Shown piece by piece: positions 11,001 to 22,119 of a stretch of 64,000 nucleotides of DNA. Source of the DNA: Sphaeramia orbicularis. Taxonomy: Eukaryota > Chordata > Actinopteri > Kurtiformes > Apogonidae. Location of the stretch: contig NC_043964.1 of NCBI RefSeq assembly GCF_902148855.1, positions 142,522 to 206,521 of the forward strand, in the 5' to 3' direction. Positions within the stretch are counted from its first letter, which is position 1. Each line of letters starts with the position of its first letter. The position numbers and the translations under genes were made by a program. Below the pieces are notes generated by a model. That model was not told where the DNA came from, did no database searches, and saw only the letters and a list, made by a program, of their open reading frames with translations.

Positions 11001-14000
11001 TGGGTCTGCTGGGGTCTGCTGGGGGTCAGTCTCTGAAAGGGGTGTGCTGGGGCTCAGTCTCTGAAGGGGGTCTGCTGGGGTCTGCTGGGGGTCAGTCTCT
11101 GAAGGGGGTCTGCTGGGGCTCAGTCTCTGAAGGGGGTCTGCTGGGGTCTGCTGGGGCTCAGTGTCTGAAGAGGGTCTGCTGGGGCTCAGTCTCTGAAGGG
11201 GGTCTGCTGGGTCTGCTGGGGCTCAGTCTCTGAAGGGGGTCTGCTGGGGCTCAGTCTCTGAAGGGGTCTGCTGGGGGTCAGTCTCTGAAGGGGGTCTGCT
11301 GGGGTCTGCTGGGGGTCAGTCTCTGAAGGGGGTCTGCTGGGGCTCAGTCTCTGAAGGGGGTCTGCTGGGGTCTGCTGGGGCTCAGTCTCTGAAGGGGGTC
11401 TGCTGGGGCTCAGTCTCTGGAGGGGGTCTGCTGGGGGCTGCTGGGGCTCAGTCTCTGGAGGGGGTCTGCTGGGGCTCAGTCTCTGAAGGGGGTCTGCTGG
11501 GGTCTGCTGGGGCTCAGTCTCTGAAGTGGGTCTGCTGGGGTCTGCTGGGGGTCAGTCTCTGAAAGGGGTGTGCTGGGGCTCAGTCTCTGAAGGGGGTCTG
11601 CTGGGGTCTGCTGGGGCTCAGTCTCTGAAGTGGGTCTGCTGGGGTCTGCTGGGGGTCAGTCTCTGAAGGGGGTCTGCTGGGGCTCAGTCTCTGAAGGGGG
11701 TCTGCTGGGGTCTGCTGGGGCTCAGTCTCTGAAGGGGGTCTGCTGGGGGTCAGTCTCTGAAGGGGGTCTGCTGGGGTCTGCTGGGGGTCAGTCTCTGAAG
11801 GAGGTCTGCTGGGGGTCAGTCTCTGAAGGGGGTCTGCTGGGGCTCAGTCTCTGAAGGGGGTCTGCTGGGGGTCAGTCTCTGAAGGTGGTCTGCTGGGGCT
11901 CAGTCTCTGAAGGGGGTCTGCTGGGGCTCAGTCTCTGAAGGGGGTCTGCTGGGGGTCAGTCTCTGAAGGGGGTCTGCTGGGGCTCAGTCTCTGAAGGGGG
12001 TCTGCTGGGGTCTGCTGGGGCTCAGTCTCTGAAGGGGGTCTGCTGGGGCTCAGTCTCTGAAGGGGGGCTGCTGGGGTCTGCTGGGGCTCAGTCTCTGGAG
12101 GGGGTCTCTGAAGGGGGTCTGCTGGGGCTCAGTCTCTGAAGGGGGTCTCTGAAGGGGGTCTGCTGGGGCTCAGTCTCTGAAGGGGGTCTGCTGGGGGTCA
12201 GTCTCTGAAGGGGGTCTGCTGGGGCTCAGTCTCTGAAGGGGGTCTGCTGGGGTCTGCTGGGGCTCAGTCTCTGAAGGGGGTCTGCTGGGGTCTGCTGGGG
12301 CTCAGTGTCTGAAGAGGGTCTGCTGGGGCTCAGTCTCTGAAGGGGGTCTGCTGGGGCTCAGTCTCTGAAGGGGGTCTGCTGGGGGTCAGTCTCTGAAGGG
12401 GGTCTGCTGGGGTCTGCTGGGGGTCAGTCTCTGAAGGGGGTCTGCTGGGGCTCAGTCTCTGAAGGGGGGCTGCTGGGGTCTGCTGGGGCTCAGTCTCTGA
12501 AGGGGGTCTGCTGGGGCTCAGTCTCTGAAGGGGGTCTGCTGGGGTCTGCTGGGGCTCAGTCTCTGAAGGGGGTCTGCTGGGGCTCAGTCTCTGAAGGGGG
12601 TCTGCTGGGGTCTGCTGGGGCTCAGTCTCTGAAGTGGGTCTGCTGGGGCTCAGTCTCTGAAGGGGGTCTGCTGGGGTCTGCTGGGGCTCAGTCTCTGAAG
12701 GGGGTCTGCTGGGGCTCAGTCTCAGAAGGTGGTCTGCTGGGGTCTGCTGGGGCTCAGTCTCTGAAGGGGGTCTGCTGGGGCTCAGTCTCTGAAGGGGGTC
12801 TGCTGGGGTCTGCTGGGGCTCAGTCTCTGAAGTGGGTCTGCTGGGGTCTGCTGGGGGTCAGTCTCTGAAAGGGGTGTGCTGGGGCTCAGTCTCTGAAGGG
12901 GGTCTGCTGGGGTCTGCTGGGGGTCAGTCTCTGAAGGGGGTCTGCTGGGGCTCAGTCTCTGAAGGGGGTCTGCTGGGGGTCAGTCTCTGAAGGGGGTCTG
13001 CTGGGGTCTGCTGGGGGTCAGTCTCTGAAGGAGGTCTGCTGGGGGTCAGTCTCTGAAGGGGGTCTGCTGGGGCTCAGTCTCTGAAGGGGGTCTGCTGGGG
13101 TCTGCTGGGGCTCAGTCTCTGAAGTGGGTCTGCTGGGGTCTGCTGGGGGTCAGTCTCTGAAGGGGGTGTGCTGGGGCTCAGTCTCTGAAGGGGGTCTGCT
13201 GGGGTCTGCTGGGGCTCAGTCTCTGAAGGGGGTCTGCTGGGGGTCAGTCTCTGAAGGGGGTCTGCTGGGGTCTGCTGGGGGTCAGTCTCTAAAGGAGGTC
13301 TGCTGGAGGTCAGTCTCTGAAGGGGGTCTGCTGGGGCTCAGTCTCTGAAGGGGGTCTGCTGGGGCTCAGTCTCTGAAGGGGGTCTGCTGGGGGTCAGTCT
13401 CTGAAGGTGGTCTGCTGGGGCTCAGTCTCTGAAGGGGGTCTGCTGGGGCTCAGTCTCTGAAGGGGGTCTGCTGGGGGTCAGTCTCTGAAGGGGGTCTGCT
13501 GGGGCTCAGTCTCTGAAGGGGGTCTGCTGGGGCTCAGTCTCTGAAGGGGGTCTGCTGGGGCTCAGTCTCTGAAGGGGGTCTGCTGGGGTCTGCTGGGGCT
13601 CAGTCTCTGAAGGGGGTCTGCTGGGGCTCAGTCTCTGAAGGGGGTCTGCTGGGGCTCAGTCTCTGAAGGGGGTCTGCTGGGGTCTGCTGGGGCTCAGTCT
13701 CTGAAGGGGGTCTCTGAAGGGGGTCTGCTGGGGCTCAGTCTCTGAAGGGGGTCTCTGAAGGGGGTCTGCTGGGGCTCAGTCTCTGAAGGGGGTCTCTGAA
13801 GGGGGTCTGCTGGGGCTCAGTCTCTGAAGGGGGTCTCTGAAGGGGGTCTGCTGGGGCTCAGTCTCTGAAGGGGGTCTGCTGGGGGTCAGTCTCTGAAGGG
13901 GGTCTGCTGGGGCTCAGTCTCTGAAGGGGGTCTCTGAAGGGGGTCTGCTGGCTCTGACCTCCCAGTAGTGGCGTCCTGCGGCGTAGCCCTCCTTGGCGCT

Positions 14001-17000
14001 GACACAGGACCAGACGTCGAAGCGGTGCGGACTGTTTCTGTAGAACTGGAGCTTCTCTCCTCGCTTCACCTGCTTCCGGTCTTCGGACAGGATGAGGAAC
14101 GGGTACGCCGTGACCGGGTTCAGGACCACATCCTCTGAAGAACAAGGTCCAAACAGACACCAGAACATCAGAGCGGGTCTGTCCCCTGGATGGGGTCCAT
14201 GTGAGGACATGTGACCAGTGTGTGGGTACCACAGACCCCGCCCCCCCCCTCCCCCCCCGGTGGACGATAATTAACACTGAATGTGTGAATAAAAGACAGT
14301 GGAGTGAAAAGTGTCCTACGAAGATGAGCTCATGTTCTACAAATTAAACACGTCGAAAATCCAACTGGAACAGAACCCCCCCCCCCAGCCCACACCCAGT
14401 CCACCCATGAGGCTCCTTCTGCAGTAGGGTGGACCCACGCCACTGTTTGGGCTGTGCCCAGCCAAGACCCAAGATCATACATAGAAATATAATAGAAATA
14501 TAATAGAAATATAATAGAAATACAATATAAATAGAATATAAATAGAATATAAATACAATATAAATATAATACAAATATAATATAAATATAATACAAATAT
14601 AATATAAATATAATACAAATATAATATAAATATAATATAAATAGAATACAAATACAATATAAATAGAATATAAATATAATACAAATATAATATAAATATA
14701 ATATAAATATAATATAAATACAATATAAATAGAATATAAATATAATAGAAATACAATAGAAATACAATAGAAATAGAATAGAAATACAATAGAAATATAA
14801 TATAAATATAATATAAATACAATATAAATATAATATAAATATAATATAAATACAATATAAATAGAATATAAATACAATATAAATAGAATAGAAATATAAT
14901 AGAAATACAATATAAATATAATATAAATATAATAGAAATACAATATAAATATAATAGAAATACAATATAAATATAATAGAAATACAATATAAATACAATA
15001 TAAATATAATATAACTACAATATAAATAGAATAGAAATATAATAGAAATACAATATAAATAGAATAGAAATATAATATAAATACAATATAAATATAATAG
15101 AAATATAATAGAAATACAATATAAATATAATATAAATACAATATACATATAATATAAATACAATATAAATATAATATAAATACAACATAAATATAATATA
15201 AATACAATATAAATACAACATAAATATAACATAAATATAATATAAATATAATATAAATACAATATAAATACAATAATACATAGTTAATAGAATACATAGA
15301 ACAGAACTCACCCATGTAGACACGGGCCTTCTTGTGTCCTGCAGGACAAACCACAGGTTCATTAACATGTTTGACTGAAGGTTCTAATGGGTTCTGATGT
15401 GTTGTCATGTGTTCTCGCATCTTCTAATGTTCTCATGTGTTCTCATGTATTCTGTGTTCACATGTTCTCATGTGATCTAATGTGTTCTCATGGGTTCTCT
15501 TGTGTTCTCATGTATTCTGTGTTCACATGTGTTCTCATATGTCCTAATGTTCTAATGTGATCTCATGTGTTCTAATGTGTTCTGCTGGGTTCTTATGTGT
15601 TCTCATGTGTTCTACTGGGTTATGTGTTCTCATGTGTTCCACTGTGTTCTGCTGGGTTCTAATGTGTTCTTATGTGTTCTCATGTGTTCTGTTGTGTTCA
15701 CATGTGTTCTCATGTGTTCCACTGTGTTATCATGTGTTCCACTGTGTTCTGCTGTGTTCTACTGCGTTCTACTGGGTTCTAATGTGTTCTTATGTGTTCT
15801 AAGATGTTCTACTGTGTTCTCATGTGTTCTACTGGGTTCTAATGTGTTCTTATGTGTTCTCATGTGTTCTATTGGGTTATGTGTTCTCATGTGTTCTACT
15901 GTGTTCTCATGTGTTCCACTGTGTTCTGCTGTGTTCTACTGCGTTCTACTGTGTTCTAATGTGTTCTTATGTGTTCTAAGATGTTCTACTGTGTTCTCAT
16001 GTGGTCTACTGTGTTCTCATGTGTTCCACTGTGTTCTCATGTGTTCCACTGCGTTCTACTGTGTTCTACTGGGTTCTAATGTGTTCTTATGTGTTCTAAG
16101 ATGTTCTACTGTGTTCTCATGTGGTCTACTGTGTTCTCATGTGTTCCACTGTGTTCTGCTGTGTTCTACTGTGTTCTACTGGGTTCTAATGTGTTCTAAG
16201 ATGTTCTACTGTGTTCTCATGTGTTCTACTGGGTTCTCATGTGTTCTACTGGGTTCTATTGGATCTAAACGGTACCTGACACTGGTTTGAGCTTCTTTAA
16301 ATCTGAAGGAAACAAACAAACAGTGAATAAAGAGATCAAAACATGGAGCTGGAGTCAGCTGGACCAGACTGGACCAGACTGGACCAGACCGGACTGGAGC
16401 CAGTGACCTCTGACCTCTGAGCGTCCACTGGCTCTTCCTCAGGTTGGCGCTGCTTCCTCTCAGACTGAGCATGCTCTCTGCCGGCGTCACCTCCCCCGAC
16501 GAAACTGAAACAACAAACACTGACATTGGAGGGGGTCCAGGGGGGTCCAGGGGGGTCCTGAAGGTTCTGTTCTGGGGTTACACTCACAGGACCCGGCGGA
16601 CCCTCGGGACCGGGTGTCCCCCGTCCGGATGTCCTCCATCTTGTCCTTGACCTCCATCAGGGAGCTCTTGACCTCCGACAGATGGAAGTGGACCGACAAG
16701 TCCTGGTCCTGGTCCTGGTCCTGGTCGGTCTGCTGCTCGTCCACAAGAGACACTGCGTCCTCGAAGCTCTGAAGACCAGAACCACAAGGCCCAGATGAGT
16801 CCAAACCACCAGAACCACAAAGCCTGGATGAGTCCAAACCATCAGAACCACAAGGCCCAGATGAGTCCAAACCACCAGAACCACAAAGCCTGGATGAGTC
16901 CAAACCATCAGAACCACAAAGCCCAGATGAGTCCAAACCACCAGAACCACAAAGCCTGGATGAGTCCAAACCATCAGAACCACAAGGCCCAGATGAGTCC

Positions 17001-19487
17001 AAACCACCAGACCCAGATGAGTCCAAACCACCAGAACCGCAAGGCCCAGATGAGTCCAAACCACCAGAACCACAAGGCCCGGATGAGTCCAAATCACCAG
17101 AACCACAAGGCCCAGATGAGTCCAAACCATCAGAACCACAAGGCCCAGATGAGTCCAAACCACCAGACCCGGATGAGTCCAAACCACCAGAACCGCAAGG
17201 CCCAGGTGAGTCCAAACCATCAGAACCACAAGGCCCAGATGAGTCCAAACCACCAGACCCGGATGAGTCCAAACCACCAGACCCGGATGAGTCCAAACCA
17301 CCAGAACCGCAAGGCCCAGATAAGTCCAAACCACCAGAACCACAAGGCCCAGATAAGTCCAAGCCATCAGAACTGGATGAGTCCAAACCACCAGAACCAC
17401 AAGGCCCGGATGAGTCCAAACCACCAGAACCACAAGGCCCGGATGAGTCCAAACCACCAGAACCACAAGGCCCAGATGTGTCCAAATCACCAGAACCACA
17501 AGGCCCGGATGAGTCCAAACCACCAGAACCACAAGGCCCGTTTAAGTTGGTTCTGGTTCTTACCTGTAGGAAGCTGATGTGGTCCTGACTGATGGCCTGG
17601 ACTTCCAGCGTGGCCCTCCTGTCCGTCAGCTGGCTAAGCTCCGCCTCCAGTCTGCTCACAAGCCCCTCCCCTTTTGACATCACAGAGTCCAGCTGGTTCT
17701 GGATCCCGCCCACCACCTGAGACCGGATCCGGTCCAGAGAGGCCGAAACCTGGTCCAGCAGGTGTTCCACTTCACCCCGTTCACTGTCAGCGTAGTTCTG
17801 AATCACACAGCAACCGATGATCAGTGAACAGGACCAGGACTAGGACCAGGACTAGGACCAGGACTGACCCGGTTCAGACTCACCTTCACCCCATCCAGTT
17901 TCCTCTTCAGCTCCAACAGGTGGATCTCCTTGGATTTGATCCGGTTCAGGATCTCCTGCTCCGTCCTCGCAACCTGTTTCTGAAAACAACCAGGTTCAGG
18001 GTCAGGGTCCAGAACCACCACAGTTCAGAACCACCACAGTCCAGAACCACCACAGTCCAGAAACCATCCAATGGCTGAGTGTAAATCCATAAATGTGAGT
18101 ATAAGCCCCTCCCTCCTAAACAACCATTGGCTGATGTGCATCGACCCCTCCTGTGACTGGATGTAAAAGTGTTGATGGTAATAGGCTGTAAATGTAGACA
18201 CTGACCAATCAGAGTGCAGATAGACAGAGGTGGGCGGGGCTGTGGTACCTGTTTGCTGAGTCGCTCCGTCTGGACGGACACGGTTTTGTGCGTTCGATGT
18301 TCCTCCAGGACGCAGATGGCGCAGATACAGCGCTGACAGGTCCGACAGTACACCTGGACCGTGAATGCACCACCACCAAACACACAAACACACCTTGAGC
18401 AGAAGAAGAGCACCATGGGTAACGGCTGACTGATCTGACCACGCCCACATCCGACCACACAGCAGGACCACTCACCTCCAGCAGGCGGCGGTGTTCTGAG
18501 CATGTGCGGCCCCTCAGCGCCTCCTGCGGGTCCATCAGCGGGTGTTTGGCGTAGAATGGCGTACTGTGATGCGGCTGCACGTGCTCAGTGCAGTAGGAGG
18601 CGGTGCAGGTGAGGCAGGAGGCGGTGGCCGGACGCTTCACACCTGTGCACACGTCGCACCACACCACCTCCGCCCCCGACCCCGCCTCCAGCCCCTCCCC
18701 TCCCACCGTCCCAAACGGGTTGGCGGCGTCCGCAGTGGCGGCGTCCATCAGCGATGGCGGCGGCGGTAAACCCGCAGCTCCGTAACGACCCACTTTGTAT
18801 TTATCTGCGATGAGGGCGAAGACTTTGTTGACGCTGAGTCGAGGACGTTCATCGAACTGACGTTTACAGAGAGGACACGAACAGACGGGGGTCGACGCCC
18901 AGTAACCACCGATGCACGCCTGGAGACACCAACGAAGAAGAACAGAGGAGTGGGAGGAGCTGGGACGAGCTGAGAGGAGTGGGAGGGGCTGAGAGGAGCT
19001 GGGAGGGGCTGGGAGTGGGAGGAGCTGGGAGGAGTGGCAGGGGCTGGGAGAAGCAGGAGGAGGTGGGAGGAGCTGGAGGAGGTGGGAGGAGTGGGAGAAA
19101 CTGGGTGGAGCAAGGAGGGGCTGGGAGGAGCTGTGTGTATTTGTGTGTATTTGTGTAGTTGTGCATACCTGGCAGAAGTTGTGTGTATTTGTGTGTATTT
19201 GTGTGTAGTTGTGTATATTTGTGTGTGTTTGTGTGTAGGTGTGCATATTTGTGTAGTTGTGTGTACCTGGCAGAAGTTGTGTATAGTTGTGAGTATTTGT
19301 GTGTAGTTGTGTGTATTTGTGCGTACCTGGCAGAAGGTGTGTATAATTGTGTGTATTTGTGTGTATTTGTGCGTACCTGGCAGAAGTTGTGTCCACAGGG
19401 CGTGGACACCGGGTCGTTGAACAGATCCAAACAGATGGAACAGGTGAGTTCTTGCTCCGAGAACAGCTCAGGCCCCGCCTCCGCCAT
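4116..19487 (-). CDS. TRIM-family E3 ubiquitin ligase (RING, two B-boxes, coiled coil, PRY-SPRY)
   Basis: Twelve coding exons with matching phases: 19487-19377, 18919-18476, 18353-18249, 17979-17884, 17797-17564, 16768-16588, 16504-16415, 16302-16276, 15338-15312, 14134-13959, 4631-4476, 4322-4116. The spliced protein is about 617 residues. The RING at residues 16-55 has CSIC, CGHNFC and CPLC, all C3HC4 ligands present, preceded by ATG in MAEAGPELF. B-box 1 (WCDVC to HH) and B-box 2 (CSEH to CVLEEHRTH) follow, then a coiled coil from about 220 to 330 encoded by exons of 96 and 234 nt, sizes typical of TRIM genes. PRY-SPRY is at about 439-617 (DVVLNPVTAYPFLILSEDRK, GRHYWE). Such proteins transfer ubiquitin in the cytoplasm and many act in innate immunity; the substrate is unknown. 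It resembles TRIM25/TRIM39/bloodthirsty-type proteins, but the member cannot be fixed by eye. Intron 10 exceeds 9 kb and is almost all repeat and transposon. Confidence 0.88.
5200..5515. repeat. 20-bp minisatellite inside hAT copy 1
   Basis: About 16 units beginning CATCCACCTGTATAGAACCA, with T/C and A/G variants. The copy of this element at 29288-31253 has only about two units. Confidence 0.93.
5573..6412. repeat. 28-bp minisatellite inside hAT copy 1
   Basis: About 29 units beginning GTTAGTCCACCTGTAG and differing mainly in a run of three to five C residues. The same array appears reversed at 29872-30640. Confidence 0.95.
7110..13950. repeat. 6.8-kb G-rich minisatellite in TRIM intron 10
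   Basis: About 250 units combining a core CTCAGTCTCTGAAGGGGG with the spacer TCTGCTGGGG and its variants (single or double spacer, GGGGCTCAG or GGGGGTCAG junction). A diagnostic variant GTGTCTGAAGAGGG recurs about every 520-590 bp near 7190, 7710, 8254, 8931, 9475, 10062, 10634 and 11160, which shows higher-order repeat units. The array ends within about 10 bases of the exon 10 donor at 13959. Open frames across it (G, L, S, V rich) are by-products of the repeat. Confidence 0.97.
14484..15280. repeat. AT-rich 11-bp repeat, TRIM intron 9
   Basis: Units of the form ATAAATAGAAT, ATAAATATAAT and ATAAATACAAT. It nearly fills the intron between the 176-nt PRY exon and the 27-nt exon. All reverse frames are open over long distances only because the repeat lacks stop triplets on that strand. 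Confidence 0.95.
15400..16262. repeat. 10-bp repeat of TGTTCT motifs, TRIM intron 8
   Basis: About 80 units such as CATGTGTTCT, AATGTGTTCT and ACTGTGTTCT, nearly all 10 bp. It begins about 60 bases after the exon 9 acceptor side and ends within 20 bases of the exon 8 donor at 16276. Confidence 0.95.
16775..17545. repeat. 33/24-bp minisatellite filling TRIM intron 5
   Basis: On the plus strand, units beginning CCAGAACCACAAGGCCC, 33 bp long with shorter 24-bp forms. Both lengths are multiples of three. The array occupies almost all of the 795-base intron between exons 5 and 6. It is open in the reading frame of the gene, giving repeats of GPCGSGGLDSS. Confidence 0.95.
18930..19130. repeat. GGGAGGAGCTG repeat in TRIM intron 1
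   Basis: Irregular tandem units of GGGAGGAGCTG and GGGAGGGGCTG next to the exon 2 acceptor. On the transcribed strand this is a long pyrimidine-rich tract ahead of the splice acceptor. Confidence 0.85.
19135..19395. repeat. Intron 1 repeat containing copies of the exon 1 splice donor
   Basis: Units of GTGTGTATTT and relatives, punctuated by four copies of TACCTGGCAGAAG. The copy at 19374-19386 is the real exon 1 donor junction (minus strand CTTCTGCCAG then GTACGC). The others, at about 19167, 19264 and 19324, are decoys with the same splice consensus. Confidence 0.9.
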
Positions 19488-19639
19488 GACAACGCCAAGC
19501 CCACTGCCCCACGCAAAGACACACAAAGCCATGTGGAAATACACAAAAACATGAAAAAACCACACACAATACCACACAAAACATGAAGAAATGAATATTC
19601 ATAAAAATATATTAAAAAATATATAACATACACAAAATC

Positions 19640-19662
19640 ATATATACACACACACCCACACC

Positions 19663-19732
<70 letters not shown>
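19640..19732. repeat. (CA)n/(TA)n microsatellite
   Basis: CACACACCCACAC followed by about 60 bases of TA, roughly 150 bases upstream of the TRIM start codon on the minus strand. Confidence 0.97.
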
Positions 19733-19735
<3 letters not shown>

Positions 19736-19904
19736 AAATAAAAAGATATTCACAAAACTACAGAAAAAACACACATGCATTCTGGGAGTTCAAAGTCAAT
19801 AGAGGGAATTCACAAACAAACAAATGATCCATAAAGTGGACGTACCCGTACCCGGTGTCTCCGTCCGCTGCTGACCAATCACCTGCTGTGGACAGGTGTG
19901 AGCA

Positions 19905-20042
19905 GGTGCTCAGGGGGCGGGGCCTCCACACAGCTGTTTGTGGGTGTGTTCAGGGCTCAGGGGGCAGGACCTCCTCGCAGCTGTTTGTGGGCGTGTTCAG
20001 GGGGTGGGGCCTCCTCAGCTGTTTGTGGGCGTGTTCAGGGTG
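19905..20042. repeat. Short GC-rich tandem repeat upstream of TRIM
   Basis: Three imperfect copies containing CAGCTGTTTGTGGGCGTGTT and GGGGCCTCC. It could be promoter-proximal, but no TATA box or first exon was identified. Confidence 0.7.
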
Positions 20043-20044
20043 AC

Positions 20045-20940
20045 AGACTTAAATCAGCTGTAAAATGAAAAACAACAGGAGTTCATATTTAATAGAATCT
20101 GAAAAAGGTTGAACATTAAATATAAAAAACACACCAAACGTGTATTTCAGGTTTTTCTCGTCCATTGGAGTGTGTTTTCCATTCAACCCAGAATGGTTCC
20201 GTTCAGCTCAGTTCTGGTGGACTTCAGAACACAAACACAAACCGAAGTCCACAGCAGTGAAGAGCTCAGCACATCCACACACTGAGCCCAACTGAACTGA
20301 CAACTAAGAACAAACACCTTAATGCTAACACAGTAGTTAGCATGGCTGTGTCCAGAAGTGCTAACACTGCACTGGTTAAAGTCATTATGGGATGTTAGCT
20401 GTTAGCCTACTATTGGTTTAGCACTGGTACATGTAACTAGTTGTCATATTTTTAACTGTTTGACCAGAATAAAAAAGATTAAAGGACTGTGTAGCATTAG
20501 CGGCTAGCTCCTTACTGTCGGCTAACAGCTGACAGTCATTAGCATCCACCTGTTCAGCCTTAAAACCACAACAAACAACTCAAACTGTTCTAATCCACCG
20601 ACGATCAGGATTCACTCCAAGTTGAACTTCACTGCATTTCTAATAAAATGTGCAACACAATTAATACCAACCTGGACGATCATTTATAAGACCCACCTGA
20701 ACCTCCAGACCAGGTCCCAGGTCCCAGGTGGGTTCTGGGACAGATGGGCTTCTCCGTTCATGTAGTCTATTTGGGGCAAGTTTTTAATATAATGCACTTT
20801 TCAGTCACTGCTATCCTAATGTCACTGCATAGGTCAATATATAATTATGCTAAAGGCTATAAACTACAGGCTAAAGGCTGAAAGCTAACGGCTGAAGGCT
20901 ATAAGCTAAAGGCTAACAGCTGAAGGCTACAGGTTATAAG
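20045..20940. other. TRIM upstream region, nothing coding
   Basis: Unique-looking sequence rich in GCTAAC/GTTAGC words, with repeated AAGGCTA and GCTAAAGGCT from about 20850. No exon was found. The TRIM 5' UTR and promoter should lie between here and 19490. Confidence 0.5.
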
Positions 20941-21175
20941 GAAAGGCAAGTTTATTTATTTAGCACATTTCAGCAACAAGGCAATTCAAGGTGCTTCACA
21001 CTTGACATTGAAATACGACAGGGAAAAAGAAACATTTAAAATATTAGAAAAGAAAAGGTGATTAAAAACAGCAAGTAAGGAAACAACACATAAAACCCAA
21101 AATATAAAAACACACACATATTAAAGTAAGAGTTGCAGTGCAGAGTTTCGAAGGAAAATATAAATTTAAAAAGTA
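20941..21175 (-). mobile_element. LINE 3'-tail fragment (L2/Rex-like)
   Basis: Begins GGCAAGTTTATTTATTTAGC followed by TTCAAGGTGCTTCACA. In reverse this is the 3' end common to several fish L2-like LINEs (AGCACCTTGAATTGCC then ATAAATAAACTTGCC). No coding part remains. Confidence 0.6.
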
Positions 21176-21660
21176 AAAAGCAGTAATAAGCTAAAGTCTA
21201 ACAGCTACAGGCTATAAGCTAATGGCTAAAGGCTACAGGCTGGTGGTGATGTGTTTACTTCAGGGTGTGAATGCAGCTGAACTTCAGCTGTGGGTTGGTC
21301 TGGTTGTTCTCTGTCGGTGCATGAATCCAAAGTGCTCAGTGCTCCTGTCGTCACCAGTGGCAGTCTGCTTGAACTGCTTCTTCGCTGGTATTTTCTGTTT
21401 TCTTTAATGAGTCTGTTTTATGACCAAGTGAAATAAAGAACCTCTGACCTTTGACCTCAAACAGAAGCAGAAGACCACGGACACGCTCAGTAAATCCACT
21501 TCCCAGATCCTGAACCTGGTCCCGGTTCCATCCCAGACCAGAACCTCCACAGACTTCCTGACCTTTGGACTCAACAGTCTGTCAAACAAACCTGAAAGTC
21601 CGGTTCCTGTGGGCGGGGCCTACGAGAGGGCGGGGCCTCCAGCGGCCGGTTGGGTGAGTT
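21176..21660. other. Intergenic sequence between utp18 and the TRIM gene
   Basis: No exon recognised. It holds one perfect DR1-type hexamer pair, TGACCTTTGACCT, at 21445-21457, and a G/C-rich stretch near 21610-21650. Confidence 0.45.
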
Positions 21661-21669
21661 TCAGCAACA

Positions 21670-21960
21670 CGTACTGGAAAAACACAGAAGGAAAAAAAAA
21701 AACAAAACAAAAAAACAGAAGGAATAAAAAAAACACATAAAGAATAAAAAAACACACATAGAAGGAAAAAAACACAGAAGGAATTAAAAAAAAAAAACAC
21801 AGAAGGAATAAAAAAAAACATACACACACATAGAAGGAAAAAACACAGACAGGAATTAAAAAAAAAAACACACAGAAGGAATAAAAAACAAAAATACATA
21901 GAAGGAAAAAAAACAAAAAAAAAAACATACAGAAGGAATAAAACTAACAAAAAAAAAGAA
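21670..21960. repeat. A-rich repeat with ACACAGAAGGAAT units
   Basis: About 13 irregular units of ACACAGAAGGAAT or ACATAGAAGGAAA separated by A runs of 4-14. Long F/C-rich reverse frames here are artefacts of the repeat. Confidence 0.9.
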
Positions 21961-22119
21961 GTTCATCCAGAAATGATGGACTTTAGAAGAAAAATTAGAA
22001 ACGAGTTTTAATGTTTGTCCCATGTTTCATCTGAAATAAAACTAAACTAAATATGTGATGAGAAGGAACCAAGAGAAGGAGGGGCCCAGTTCTGTGGTCC
22101 ATGAACCTGCTGCATCAGG

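Noticed and set aside
7110-13950. Repeated Gly/Leu/Ser/Val frames such as GLLGSAGGQSLKGVCWGS
   Set aside because: Frames shift freely with the minisatellite and lie antisense in an intron.
14330-15420. Reverse-strand frames rich in Tyr, Ile, Leu and Phe that look like a membrane protein
   Set aside because: Product of the 11-bp AT repeat; open in all three frames and located in a TRIM intron.
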